The notes under the pieces: model-generated
What the model saw: the letters and a program-made list of their open reading frames with translations, nothing else
Told to the model about the DNA's origin: nothing
Database searches by the model: none
Position numbers and translations under genes: made by a program
Shown: one piece after another, positions 1 through 6,666 of the stretch
Numbering within the stretch: the stretch's first letter is position 1
Layout: each line of letters begins with the position of its first letter
Source of the DNA: Prochlorococcus sp. AG-402-A04
GTDB taxonomy: Bacteria; Cyanobacteriota; Cyanobacteriia; PCC-6307; Cyanobiaceae
Direction: 5' to 3'
DNA length: 64,000 nucleotides
Assembly: GCA_003278045.1 (NCBI GenBank)
Contig: QCHG01000004.1
Coordinates: 35,413 to 99,412 of the forward strand

Positions 1-51
1 CTAAAAAAAGAAGAAGAAATAAAAAAATATAAATTATTAATTCCATATTAA
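1..51 (+). CDS. Possible 3' end of a gene entering from the left
   Basis: Frame 1 is open from the window edge to a TAA at 49-51 and encodes a lysine- and glutamate-rich tail ending KLLIPY. Only 16 residues are visible, so no family can be assigned. In DNA this AT-rich a short open frame can arise by chance. The about 145 bases between it and the next gene show no clear terminator. Confidence 0.25.
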   Translation, partial: LKKEEEIKKYKLLIPY

Positions 52-196
52 TGAATTAATAAATCTACCCTAGTTTATTTTAATAATTTTTTAGTATCTT
101 TTAAAACAAAAAAACTGACTTTAATATTAGTTATTTACTTTTAAGTCCACAATAAAAACACATTAACCTCTAATATGGAACTTTATAAGAACTGTT

Positions 197-646
197 GTGA
201 AGATTGGAGATAAAATTCCAGAATTTTCTTTACTGGATCAAAATGGAGTTAAAAGATCAAATAAGGGTTTAAAAAGCCCCCTTGTTTTGTTTTTTTATCC
301 AAAAGATGATACGCCAGGTTGCACTATAGAAGTTTGCGGATTTAGAGATAAATATGACTTATTTAAAGTATTAGGTGCGCAAGTTTGGGGAGTAAGTAAT
401 GGAAGTACCTCAAGTCATTTGGCATTTGCTAATAAAAATAAATTACAATATCCACTTCTTTGCGACACAAATGATTCTCTTAGGAAAACTTTTAAAGTTC
501 CTAAAGTATTAGGATTTATGGATGGTAGGGTAACTTACGTTATTGATCGCAAAGGGACAGTTAGGCATATTTTTAGAGATTTATTGAATGGTCCTGAGCA
601 CATTAAAGAGGCTATTAGAGTACTTAAGGAAATTCAAAATCAATAA
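197..646 (+). CDS. Peroxiredoxin, PrxQ/BCP type
   Basis: This is a thiol peroxidase of the AhpC/TSA superfamily that reduces hydrogen peroxide and organic peroxides using thioredoxin-like donors. The translation (149 aa, normal for the family) shows the PrxQ active site FYPKDDTPGCT-x-E-x-C, with peroxidatic Cys42 and resolving Cys47 five residues apart, as in atypical two-cysteine PrxQ enzymes. A downstream YVIDRKG-x-V-R segment matches the family core. The start is GTG at 197, because translation from there gives the expected N-terminus MKIGDKIPEF. No signal peptide is present, so it is cytoplasmic. In cyanobacteria these enzymes protect the photosynthetic apparatus from peroxide. The neighbours are unrelated. 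Confidence 0.93.
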   Translation: MKIGDKIPEFSLLDQNGVKRSNKGLKSPLVLFFYPKDDTPGCTIEVCGFRDKYDLFKVLGAQVWGVSNGSTSSHLAFANKNKLQYPLLCDTNDSLRKTFKVPKVLGFMDGRVTYVIDRKGTVRHIFRDLLNGPEHIKEAIRVLKEIQNQ

Positions 647-712
647 ATTATAATTCAAATAATTTTAGATTAATAACTTTTATTTTATTATGGTTTCAGT
701 TTTTTTTTATAT

Positions 713-985
713 ATGAAGAAAATGGGAATGCAGGCTGTTGATCTTGCTATTCAAAATGGAGTGGATCTTGACGGTACTCCAATCCCTCAAAAAATGCTAG
801 ATCTATACAATAGAATTATGGATGAGGAGAATAAAAGACAAAGGAGTGGTGTTAAAAAATCAATGAGAAATAGATGCGTCAAAACGGGTTCTAAGCATTT
901 TGATAAAGAAACATTGGATCAATTATTAATAGACTCGGGATGGGAAGGTCTTAAAGAAAAGGAAATTTTATTTTTTTATAATTAA
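713..985 (+). CDS. Conserved hypothetical protein, 90 aa
   Basis: I do not recognise a named family. The product is a soluble, charged protein with an N-terminal helix-like segment (AVDLAIQNGVDLDGTPI), a basic middle (about 44-58, with KKSMRNRC) and a C-terminal amphipathic part. It has no membrane segment, signal peptide or cysteine pair suggesting metal binding. The true start could be the ATG at 713, 722 or 728; none has a clear Shine-Dalgarno sequence. The composition resembles small proteins confined to marine picocyanobacteria. It is followed by an A/T-rich run near 986-1000 but no convincing hairpin. Confidence 0.7.
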   Translation: MKKMGMQAVDLAIQNGVDLDGTPIPQKMLDLYNRIMDEENKRQRSGVKKSMRNRCVKTGSKHFDKETLDQLLIDSGWEGLKEKEILFFYN

Positions 986-1088
986 AAAAATTTTTTTTGA
1001 ATTTTCTTAATATTATTTATGGTAATTATTTATTTAAATTAAGAAACTGAGAACTAATTAAATATTTATTGAGATCTAATTTTTTGAA

Positions 1089-1433
1089 TTATTTAAACCA
1101 TCCTTTTTTTTTAAAGGAAATTATTTTCTCTTTTTCAGCTTTTATTTTGTTACTTGCTTTTTTGAAAGCCAAGTTGGATTCTATAACTGTAACTATTGAT
1201 ATAAAAAAAAGACCAGAAATTCCAATTATTTGTTCACTTTGAGAGGGTTCTGAATCTCCTTGTAAAAAAAAACCTAAAGCGAACCAAGCAGTACTAGCAG
1301 TGATGGTAAAAAAGTAGGGTTTCCATCTTCTTTGATATAAGTAGCCCGATCCTAAACCAGGAAGAAAATTTAAAAAAGATGCTACCCAACCTTTTGAAGA
1401 TGCAAGTATTTCGTCTCTCGAGAGATAAGACAT
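1089..1433 (-). CDS. Small membrane protein, 114 aa
   Basis: The family is not recognised beyond being a small integral membrane protein. I start it at the ATG at 1433 (MSYLSRDEIL) rather than the upstream in-frame ATG at 1490, because the extra 19 residues look like translated leader. A glycine-rich segment (NFLPGLGSGYLYQRRW) near residues 23-38 is followed by two hydrophobic stretches (about 41-57 and 70-87), and the C-terminus is strongly basic (KAEKEKIISFKKKGW). The glycine-rich, aromatic N-terminal part recalls TM2-like small membrane proteins, but I would not assign that family. Confidence 0.65.
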   Translation of the reverse strand: MSYLSRDEILASSKGWVASFLNFLPGLGSGYLYQRRWKPYFFTITASTAWFALGFFLQGDSEPSQSEQIIGISGLFFISIVTVIESNLAFKKASNKIKAEKEKIISFKKKGWFK

Positions 1434-1612
1434 CTTTATTAGGTATTTATTAAATGTGTATTTATATAAGCAAAAGATATTGCTGCACAAATTACCCAGC
1501 TAAAGGGTAGAAACATTCTTATTTTTTCTTTATTGTCATTCATCCGTTAATTATGGAAAATATTTTTAAAATCTGTGGATTTAATGGATACCTTAAGATT
1601 AAAAGAACTAAA

Positions 1613-1635
1613 AAAGACGGTTAAAAACCGTCTTT
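1613..1635 (-). terminator. Rho-independent terminator
   Basis: This is a perfect 10-bp inverted repeat (AAAGACGGTT and its complement) around a 3-base loop. Read on the minus strand it is followed by a T run (CTTTTTTAG). It lies 28 bases beyond the stop of the minus-strand gene at 1663-1899 and fits as its terminator. Confidence 0.8.
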
Positions 1636-1662
1636 GGAAAAAGTAATTTCTCTAAAAATAAA

Positions 1663-1899
1663 TTATTTATCTTTTGAGGCTGAGAGTACTTTAAGTTCTT
1701 TTTTTACTTCTTTTTCTCTCTCTTCAAGATGTTTTAGTTGAGCTTTAAAAGCATCTTCAAGTCTTACTTTTTGTTTTGTAATTTCATCAAGCTCTTCTTG
1801 ATGTTGGTTTTTCTTTAACTCCTTCATTTCACTATCGGAAATAACATATACTGGGCGATATGAAGGTGTTTCAAAAAGAAGATCAAACATTGAATACAT
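1663..1899 (-). CDS. Hypothetical coiled-coil protein, 78 aa
   Basis: I recognise no named family. Residues 1-20 form a semi-hydrophobic N-terminus (FDLLFETPSYRPVYVI). From about residue 23 to the end the protein is a highly charged Lys/Glu-rich helix with heptad-like leucines and valines (LEDAFKAQLKHLEE, KKELKVLSAS), a likely coiled coil. It is soluble, with no cysteines. It is a single-gene unit: divergent from a possible tiny plus-strand ORF, and closed by a strong hairpin terminator at 1613-1635. A structural or partner-binding role is possible but not demonstrated. Confidence 0.65.
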   Translation of the reverse strand: MYSMFDLLFETPSYRPVYVISDSEMKELKKNQHQEELDEITKQKVRLEDAFKAQLKHLEEREKEVKKELKVLSASKDK

Positions 1900-1942
1900 A
1901 AGTGACCTTTGAATTAGTACAAATTTAATATCTGATAATTCT

Positions 1943-2044
1943 TTGAAATATGAAAGGATAAATACCGAAGATATTGATACGGCAAATACACCGAATTTCG
2001 GTTTACCTAACTTAACCGCCCAGTATTTACCGATCGAATTTTAA
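1943..2044 (+). CDS. Candidate small ORF, 33 aa
   Basis: This is a short frame from a TTG at 1943 to a TAA at 2042-2044, encoding a peptide that ends NFGLPNLTAQYLPIEF. It stands out because its codons are less A/T-biased than the surrounding spacer and the peptide has a non-random proline, glycine and aromatic pattern. It contains a quasi-palindrome (ACCGAA-T-TTCGGT, 1990-2002), so the same bases could instead be a structured RNA or operator. There is no clear ribosome-binding site. Confidence 0.3.
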   Translation: MKYERINTEDIDTANTPNFGLPNLTAQYLPIEF

Positions 2045-2103
2045 GGTATGTTTTAAAGTATTAAGGAGATGATTCTAAAGATCTAAATCAAAAAGAACTA
2101 AAA

Positions 2104-2532
2104 ATGGATTTAAAAATTACTAAAACATTAGTAATCCCATCCAACGAAATTAAGTGGCGATTTTCCAGATCCTCCGGTCCTGGAGGACAAAATGTAAATA
2201 AAATTGAAAGCAGAGTAGAGATTATTTTTAATTTAGAAGATTCCAAAGTATTAAATGATCATCAGAAAGAAATTCTTAAGAGAAACTTGAAAAACAAATT
2301 AGTGAATAATACCTTACGCTTAGCGGTTCAAGAACATAGAAATCAATTTTTAAATAGGCAGCTAGCTTTAATGAAATTTAGTTCAATCCTAAAAAATGCT
2401 TTAAATAAAAAATTTAAATTAAGAAAATCTACACAACCCACTAAAGAATCACAAAAGAAAAGAGTTGAGGTTAAGAAAAAACGTGGCGAATTGAAAAAAA
2501 GTAGACAAAAAGAAAAAACATATCAAATATGA
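2104..2532 (+). CDS. arfB: Class I release-factor-like peptidyl-tRNA hydrolase, ArfB/YaeJ family
   Basis: This is a ribosome-rescue enzyme that hydrolyses peptidyl-tRNA on stalled, non-stop ribosomes. The translation (142 aa) is a single RF-1 catalytic domain with the universal GGQ motif at residues 27-29 inside SRSSGPGGQNVNKIESRVE. It lacks the codon-recognition domains of RF1/RF2. A basic C-terminal tail (about 105-142, with many Lys/Arg/Gln) is typical of ArfB, where it enters the empty mRNA channel. The length matches the family. The gene stands alone, preceded by a possible AGGAG-like site (2064-2068) and followed by a DUF1651-like gene. The family is secure; the exact ArfB assignment is by architecture. 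Confidence 0.88.
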   Translation: MDLKITKTLVIPSNEIKWRFSRSSGPGGQNVNKIESRVEIIFNLEDSKVLNDHQKEILKRNLKNKLVNNTLRLAVQEHRNQFLNRQLALMKFSSILKNALNKKFKLRKSTQPTKESQKKRVEVKKKRGELKKSRQKEKTYQI

Positions 2533-2603
2533 ATAAACTCAATAAATATTTTCCTCGCAGATTGCTATCAAAAATGTGATAAATTAAATTTTATTTTGGT
2601 TTA

Positions 2604-2852
2604 TTGGATTCAACTAATGATTTCTGGTTAATTGACTCCAATTTTGTAGGGGTGATACGTTTTTATAAAGATAAAGATCATTCTGATAAATCTATTGATT
2701 ATATGTTTATTGAAGAAGGAATTATTATGGGAATTCATGGAGAAAATCCTCCATTAATGAAAACTAGAAAAAAAATTGTTATAGAAGAAGCAAGATTATT
2801 GTGGCAAAAATTGTTAAATGAAGGTTGGCAAAAAACTACTAAAAAGTGGTGA
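2604..2852 (+). CDS. Small protein, DUF1651-like
   Basis: The 82-residue product fits my recollection of DUF1651, a family of short picocyanobacterial proteins: an N-terminal FWLIDSNFVGVIRFYKD segment and a C-terminal R-x-LWQKLLNEGWQ-x-T tail ending near a tryptophan. Its function is unknown. The start is TTG at 2604, which gives the expected N-terminus; no in-frame ATG lies upstream. No membrane segment is present. Such genes often occur in many copies within variable regions, consistent with this part of the window. Confidence 0.7.
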   Translation: MDSTNDFWLIDSNFVGVIRFYKDKDHSDKSIDYMFIEEGIIMGIHGENPPLMKTRKKIVIEEARLLWQKLLNEGWQKTTKKW

Positions 2853-2879
2853 GGAAATTCTATAAAAACTTTTTTAATT

Positions 2880-3044
2880 TCAGAAAATAAATGAACCTTT
2901 AGGGTATAGCCTGGAAATTTTTTCCTTTTGTAAATATTTCTTTTTTTTGATGTCGTTTTCATATCTTCTCAACATCATTAGATAGTTTGTAACTCCAAAA
3001 ATTACTAAAAAGAAAATAAATCTTATTCCTGCCTCAAAGTTCAT
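2880..3044 (-). CDS. Tiny single-pass membrane protein, 54 aa
   Basis: Starting at the ATG at 3044 (MNFEAG), the product has one hydrophobic segment (IRFIFFLVIFGVTNYLMM, about 7-24) followed by a very basic tail (RRYENDIKKKKYLQKEK). That layout predicts a single-pass inner-membrane peptide with a cytoplasmic C-terminus. A longer in-frame start exists at 3086 but adds an unlikely polar leader. No family is recognised. Small membrane peptides of this kind recur through the window. Confidence 0.5.
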   Translation of the reverse strand: MNFEAGIRFIFFLVIFGVTNYLMMLRRYENDIKKKKYLQKEKISRLYPKGSFIF

Positions 3045-3106
3045 ATGAGAATTAAGCTTTATTTTAATCTGACAATTACTAATCAAAAATCAATCGGTAT
3101 TTATAT

Positions 3107-3967
3107 CTAATTAAAACGTCTAAGGAAATTTTTTTTTGATTTTACTGCATAAAAAATACATAACAAAAGTAATATTAAAATTGCACTAAAGCTTCCGATT
3201 GGGTTTGGAATATTTTGTGTAAAAGGACCTGCTAAAAAAGAAGGTGTATTTTGTTTGAATTCTATTAATCCGTTATTTATAAAAAACCAAATACCCACAA
3301 GTCCTCCATGAATTCCTATGCAATTCCATAGAGAACCTTTATCTCTAATTTTTACTAATGATAGAAATATCCCAAGTAAAATAAATCCTAAACGTAATCC
3401 TATTATGTTCCAAAATATCTCATTTGATAAATTATGAACAAAGCTAAAAACTATAGCTTGTAAAGCTATTGATATTTTTGTACCATATTCAAATTTTAGT
3501 TCTTCTAGTAACCAGCCTCTAAAAATTATTTCCTCTGCGAATCCAACACCTAATCCCAGTAAAATAGAATTTAATAAAATTATTGGAGAGAATTCACCTA
3601 TCCAAGAAATATAATTTTTTTGCAATAGTGGTACCAGAATTAGAATTATTAAAACTAAGGAAAATAAGATACCTTTTGAAAAATTGACAAAGTTTTTTAA
3701 AAATTTGTCTTTAGTTATCCCAAGAAGTACCCAAGTACTTGATTTGTTTCGTTTGATATAAAACCAATATGGGAGTAAAAAGATAAAAAGAAAGAAAGTA
3801 ATAATAGTTCCAATTAAGGATAAATTTTCTTTTTCAAAATTAAACAATAAAAGTGGCTGAGATAAAGCCCAGCCAATGCCGTAAAGAATTGGAATAAAAA
3901 ATATAGTGGATAAAAATCTTGGTCTTAAAAGAAAAAAACTTTTAATTAATATCAATAAATTTTTCAT
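3107..3967 (-). CDS. CPBP-family intramembrane metalloprotease (Abi/Rce1-like)
   Basis: This is a polytopic membrane protein of 286 aa with about eight hydrophobic segments. It carries the hallmark CPBP motifs: EEIIFR at residues 145-150 (the paired glutamates and arginine of motif 1), F-x-F-x-H near 174-178, and a later IGIHGG segment that could supply the third motif. Family members are glutamate intramembrane proteases, involved in prenyl-protein processing in eukaryotes and in bacteriocin self-immunity or unknown roles in bacteria. The substrate here is unknown. It is followed downstream by the tiny gene at 2880-3044. It was probably inherited as part of the cyanobacterial complement, where several CPBP paralogues are usual. 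Confidence 0.85.
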   Translation of the reverse strand: MKNLLILIKSFFLLRPRFLSTIFFIPILYGIGWALSQPLLLFNFEKENLSLIGTIITFFLFIFLLPYWFYIKRNKSSTWVLLGITKDKFLKNFVNFSKGILFSLVLIILILVPLLQKNYISWIGEFSPIILLNSILLGLGVGFAEEIIFRGWLLEELKFEYGTKISIALQAIVFSFVHNLSNEIFWNIIGLRLGFILLGIFLSLVKIRDKGSLWNCIGIHGGLVGIWFFINNGLIEFKQNTPSFLAGPFTQNIPNPIGSFSAILILLLLCIFYAVKSKKNFLRRFN

Positions 3968-3984
3968 TTTAGTTTGAATATTAA

Positions 3985-4182
3985 TTAACCCCAGCCTATG
4001 CCTTTTATTATTCTAACTACTTGTTTAAAAAGTTTTAGCTTTTTCTTTTTACTATAGTTTATGTTTTTTGAAAGATTAGATAAATCTTTATAAAATTGCC
4101 GAGTTATTCTATCTTCTTTATCACTAGGCCATAGTAAGTCTGACCCCTCTTCATATTCTTCTTTATATCTTTCTTTATTCAA
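3985..4182 (-). CDS. Hypothetical protein, 65 aa
   Basis: No family is recognised. The product is hydrophilic and charged, with an acidic N-terminus (RYKEEYEEGSDLLWPSDKED) and a basic C-terminal half (KKKKLKLFKQVVRIIKGIGWG) that could form an amphipathic helix. It lies 17 bases upstream of the CPBP protease gene on the same strand, so the two may be cotranscribed. A role as partner or leader is only inference. Confidence 0.55.
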   Translation of the reverse strand: MNKERYKEEYEEGSDLLWPSDKEDRITRQFYKDLSNLSKNINYSKKKKLKLFKQVVRIIKGIGWG

Positions 4183-4271
4183 ATTTTTTTAATATCGTAA
4201 TAATTTAAATTTTACTTATTGCAAATGCTTAAAAGTGATGTTTATTAAATTTGTTTATTTATTTAAAGTTT

Positions 4272-4361
4272 ATGCTGATTAATCTTTCAACTTTAATTTT
4301 TACATTATTATCTCCATTGCTTATTTTTGCAGTAATAGTATCGGTTTACTTATTTCATTAG
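4272..4361 (+). CDS. Tiny hydrophobic peptide, 29 aa
   Basis: The frame from ATG 4272 to TAG 4361 encodes an almost entirely hydrophobic peptide (LSTLIFTLLSPLLIFAVIVS) with one predicted transmembrane helix. Its size and character resemble small photosystem or cytochrome b6f subunits, but the sequence does not match any such subunit I know (PsbM, PsbX, PetL, PetN, PsaM, PsaI). It remains an unassigned membrane microprotein, or a chance hydrophobic ORF in AT-rich DNA. Confidence 0.35.
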   Translation: MLINLSTLIFTLLSPLLIFAVIVSVYLFH

Positions 4362-4390
4362 GAAGTATTTAACAAATAAACTTAATTAAT

Positions 4391-4486
4391 TTAAGGTTGT
4401 ATTATGCCTACTTTTTCTAATGCAAATGATAAAACTGCAATTAAGGCCATTACTGTTAAGATCTTGTTCTTTTTGATGAAATCCAT
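4391..4486 (-). CDS. Tiny membrane peptide, 31 aa
   Basis: The minus-strand frame from ATG 4486 to TAA 4391 encodes a basic N-terminus (MDFIKKNKI), one hydrophobic helix (LTVMALIAVLSFAL) and a short tail ending IIQP. The positive-inside arrangement and the clean start make it a credible single-pass microprotein. No family is recognised. It faces the other tiny hydrophobic ORF at 4272-4361. Confidence 0.4.
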   Translation of the reverse strand: MDFIKKNKILTVMALIAVLSFALEKVGIIQP

Positions 4487-4559
4487 AATGCAAATTAATA
4501 ATCTATTTATTAAATTCTTATATAAAACAATAAATATTTATAATTATTATAACAATTGA

Positions 4560-4700
4560 ATGGAACCAATATATGTAGGAGATTTACTTTCCTCAATAGC
4601 TTCTTATAAAAAGATAATTGAAAAATATGATAAAGGTATAACCGAAGGGAAATTTTATGAAGAACCTATAGGCGGAGATTTTAATTACCCTGATTGGTAA
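4560..4700 (+). CDS. Small hypothetical protein, 46 aa
   Basis: The frame from ATG 4560 to TAA 4700 encodes a soluble peptide with a predicted helix (DLLSSIASYKKIIEKYDKG) and an acidic C-terminal end (GGDFNYPDW). The sequence is compositionally protein-like. It is followed after two bases by another small ORF in the same direction, suggesting a two-gene unit. The function is unknown. Confidence 0.45.
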   Translation: MEPIYVGDLLSSIASYKKIIEKYDKGITEGKFYEEPIGGDFNYPDW

Positions 4701-4702
4701 AT

Positions 4703-4873
4703 ATGCTTACTGCAAAAATAACTTTTGCCTTGGTAGGTTGGATTAGAGATTGGCGTAAGTGTCGGGATAAGAATCCTTCAATTGATGAGTGTGTAAAATT
4801 TGTTCAGTGGAAATTAGAAGATTACAAACTTTCTGATAATGATAAAAGAATAATTGAATCTATTTTGATCTAA
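4703..4873 (+). CDS. Small hypothetical protein, 56 aa
   Basis: ATG 4703 to TAA 4873 encodes a 56-residue protein (start MLTAKITFALVGWIRDWRKC) with a short hydrophobic N-terminus, two cysteines (20 and 30) and an amphipathic C-terminal half containing W-K-L-E-D-Y. It lies two bases after the preceding small ORF and is probably cotranscribed with it. No known family. The codon pattern and the tight linkage support it as real. Confidence 0.5.
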   Translation: MLTAKITFALVGWIRDWRKCRDKNPSIDECVKFVQWKLEDYKLSDNDKRIIESILI

Positions 4874-4967
4874 GAATCTTAATAACTGAGAGATTATAGA
4901 CTTTATTTTTTATATCTATCTATAAAAAACAAAGGATCATTTAAATCCTCTTACAAATTAAGAAAAA

Positions 4968-5322
4968 AGTAAATCAGCATATTTACGGATTTACTGAAAA
5001 TATAAAAAGGAGTAATTTATAAATGTTGAGTTCGGAGGCAATCTAAATGATTGATAGTCCGCCTGAAATTTAGCAAATTCCAAAATATAGGAAGCGTATT
5101 CCTGAGAATGGGATTATTCGAAAATTAAAGTTCAATCAATTAGTCTGATAAGACTTCGCTTTATAATTACTAGCGACAATAGGGACTGAAATTATCGAGA
5201 GAAATCCCCGAATTAACGTATTCTAGGTTTATGAGTAAATAGACTTTAAAATATGTAATTTTATATCCTGTCAGAAGGAAATCAAATATCAAAAAGGACT
5301 GTACCACCAGTCCTTTTTTTTT
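4968..5322 (+). ncRNA. Candidate structured noncoding RNA ending in a terminator
   Basis: The only gene-free stretch over 300 bases in the window (4874-5393) holds this candidate. I see an 8-bp inverted repeat at 4968-4975/4988-4995 and a hairpin near 5036-5064 (AGGC/GCCT and AATC/GATT). A long-range helix pairs 5110-5115 (GGGATT) with 5203-5208 and 5118-5121 (TCGA) with 5195-5198. Inside it are two hairpins, 5142-5146/5151-5155 with a GATA loop and 5156-5160/5172-5176. The stretch ends in a strong rho-independent terminator. No ORF of useful length spans it and the local G+C is higher than in other spacers. It lacks the recognisable cores of RNase P RNA, tmRNA and SRP RNA. It could be a picocyanobacterial sRNA or 6S-like RNA; the 5' end is a guess. 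Confidence 0.5.
5291..5322 (+). terminator. Strong rho-independent terminator of the candidate ncRNA
   Basis: An 11-bp perfect stem (AAAAAGGACTG and its complement) around the 6-base loop TACCAC is followed by an uninterrupted T run to 5322. It lies 70 bases upstream of the pip start. With no plus-strand gene ending nearby (the last stops at 4873), it most simply terminates an RNA transcribed from the gene-free stretch. Confidence 0.85.
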
Positions 5323-5393
5323 AACAAACTACTTCTAAACTAGAATTCTTTTTGGATAATATGGATTTATTAAGTTTTTAAAAATATTTCACA

Positions 5394-6344
5394 ATGAAAG
5401 ATCAAGTATTGTTTCCTAAAATTGAAGTTCGTGAAAAGGGTTTTTTACAAGTAAGTGATATTCATACGATTTATTGGGAAAGATCTGGCAATCCAAATGG
5501 TAAAAAAATACTAGTTATTCATGGAGGCCCAGGAGGAGGAAGTCAACCAAGATATAGAAGATACTTTAATCCAGATAAATTTGATATTATACAATTTGAT
5601 CAAAGGGGTTGCGGTTCTTCAACTCCTTTCTCCGAATTAAAAGAAAATACGACTAATCATTTAGTTGATGATATTGAGAAATTAAGGATTCTATTAAAAA
5701 TAGATAGTTGGCATTTGTTTGGTGGATCTTGGGGCTCAACACTTTCACTTATATATTCAATTAAAAATCCCTCAAGAGTTACGAGCTTAACTTTGAGAGG
5801 AATATTTTTATGTAGAAAGTTTGAATTATTGTGGTTCTATCAATATGGTGCAAGTGAGATATTCCCTGATGAATTTGAAGAATATAGTTCTGTAATACCA
5901 AAAGAAGAAAGAAATGATTTAATAAGTTCTTTTTATAAATATCTAACATCTTCAGATGCCAATCTTAGATCAAAAGCAGCAGCAGCTTGGACAAAATGGG
6001 AACTCTCAACTAGTCATTTAATAAATAAAAAATTTGATTTTGATAAGTCCCAAGTTAATTCTTTTTCAGATGCCTTTGCAAGGATCGAATGTCATTATTT
6101 TATTAATAATATTTTCTTAGAAGATGATTTTATTTTGAAAAATATAAGAGCAATAGAATCGATTCCAACAAAAATAATTCAAGGGAGGTATGACGTTGTA
6201 TGTCCTGTTAGGAGTGCTTGGGATCTAAATAAGAAATTAAAGAATTCTGAATTAATTATTGTTAATGATGCTGGTCATTCAATGAGTGAAAAAGGTATTA
6301 CTATCGAATTAATAAAAGCTGTAAAAGGAATTCAAAATCTCTAA
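5394..6344 (+). CDS. pip: Prolyl aminopeptidase (proline iminopeptidase)
   Basis: This is an alpha/beta-hydrolase that removes N-terminal proline from peptides, peptidase family S33. The 316-residue protein has the oxyanion-hole motif HGGPGGG (43-49), the nucleophile elbow GGSWGS with Ser112, and a probable catalytic Asp267 (in GRYDVVCP) and His295 (in DAGHS). The line QFDQRGCGSSTP is characteristic of proline iminopeptidases. The length agrees with the family. No signal peptide, so cytoplasmic peptide turnover is likely. The coding end is embedded in a nested inverted repeat (6324-6360) that may end transcription from both sides. The immediate upstream neighbour is the candidate ncRNA. Confidence 0.93.
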   Translation: MKDQVLFPKIEVREKGFLQVSDIHTIYWERSGNPNGKKILVIHGGPGGGSQPRYRRYFNPDKFDIIQFDQRGCGSSTPFSELKENTTNHLVDDIEKLRILLKIDSWHLFGGSWGSTLSLIYSIKNPSRVTSLTLRGIFLCRKFELLWFYQYGASEIFPDEFEEYSSVIPKEERNDLISSFYKYLTSSDANLRSKAAAAWTKWELSTSHLINKKFDFDKSQVNSFSDAFARIECHYFINNIFLEDDFILKNIRAIESIPTKIIQGRYDVVCPVRSAWDLNKKLKNSELIIVNDAGHSMSEKGITIELIKAVKGIQNL

Positions 6345-6360
6345 AAGAGAATATTCCTTT
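6324..6360. terminator. Nested hairpin between convergent genes
   Basis: An outer 8-bp stem (AAAGGAAT/ATTCCTTT) encloses an inner 5-bp stem (TCTCT-AAA-AGAGA). It overlaps the pip stop codon and lies just before the end of the minus-strand gene at 6366-6539. It is followed by A-rich sequence on the plus side, so termination may be weak. A bidirectional terminator is the simplest reading. Confidence 0.5.
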
Positions 6361-6365
6361 AAAAA

Positions 6366-6539
6366 TTAAAGGCCATTATCTTCAATATTTTGTGCAATAC
6401 TCCTAAGAAGTTCGACGATATCAGAATCTTCGCATTGAGTATCTTCTTTAAGCAAAATGCACTCGTCTCTAATACTTACATTAGTACTCCACCATATACC
6501 TGAACTATTGGTATCGTCCCATTCAAATCTTTCAGACAT
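6366..6539 (-). CDS. Small acidic hypothetical protein, 57 aa
   Basis: The frame from ATG 6539 to TAA 6366 encodes a strongly acidic, tryptophan-containing protein (start MSERFEWDDTNSSGIWWSTN; two cysteines near residues 27 and 36). No membrane segment or named family is visible. The protein-like composition and clean convergent arrangement with pip support it as real. Confidence 0.5.
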   Translation of the reverse strand: MSERFEWDDTNSSGIWWSTNVSIRDECILLKEDTQCEDSDIVELLRSIAQNIEDNGL

Positions 6540-6666
6540 AGTTAATAAATTCTTATTAATACATTAAAGCTTGCACTACTTCAATGTGGACTTATATATT
6601 CAATTTCAAAATTTTAAAAACTTTCCTATTCACTAAAAAGAATCTGGAAATTTCTGACAATAAAAT

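Noticed and set aside
2735..2962. Minus-strand 75-aa ORF overlapping the DUF1651-like gene
   Set aside because: It overlaps a better-supported plus-strand gene and the tiny membrane gene at 2880-3044; the translation is a basic/aromatic mix without protein-like pattern.
5000..5290. tmRNA, RNase P RNA, SRP RNA or glutamine riboswitch as the identity of the gene-free stretch
   Set aside because: I looked for the cyanobacterial tmRNA tag codons and T-arm, the RNase P GAGGAAAGTCC/ACAGAA core, the SRP tetraloop domain and the glnA-type riboswitch core. None was found. A 6S-type RNA cannot be excluded by eye.
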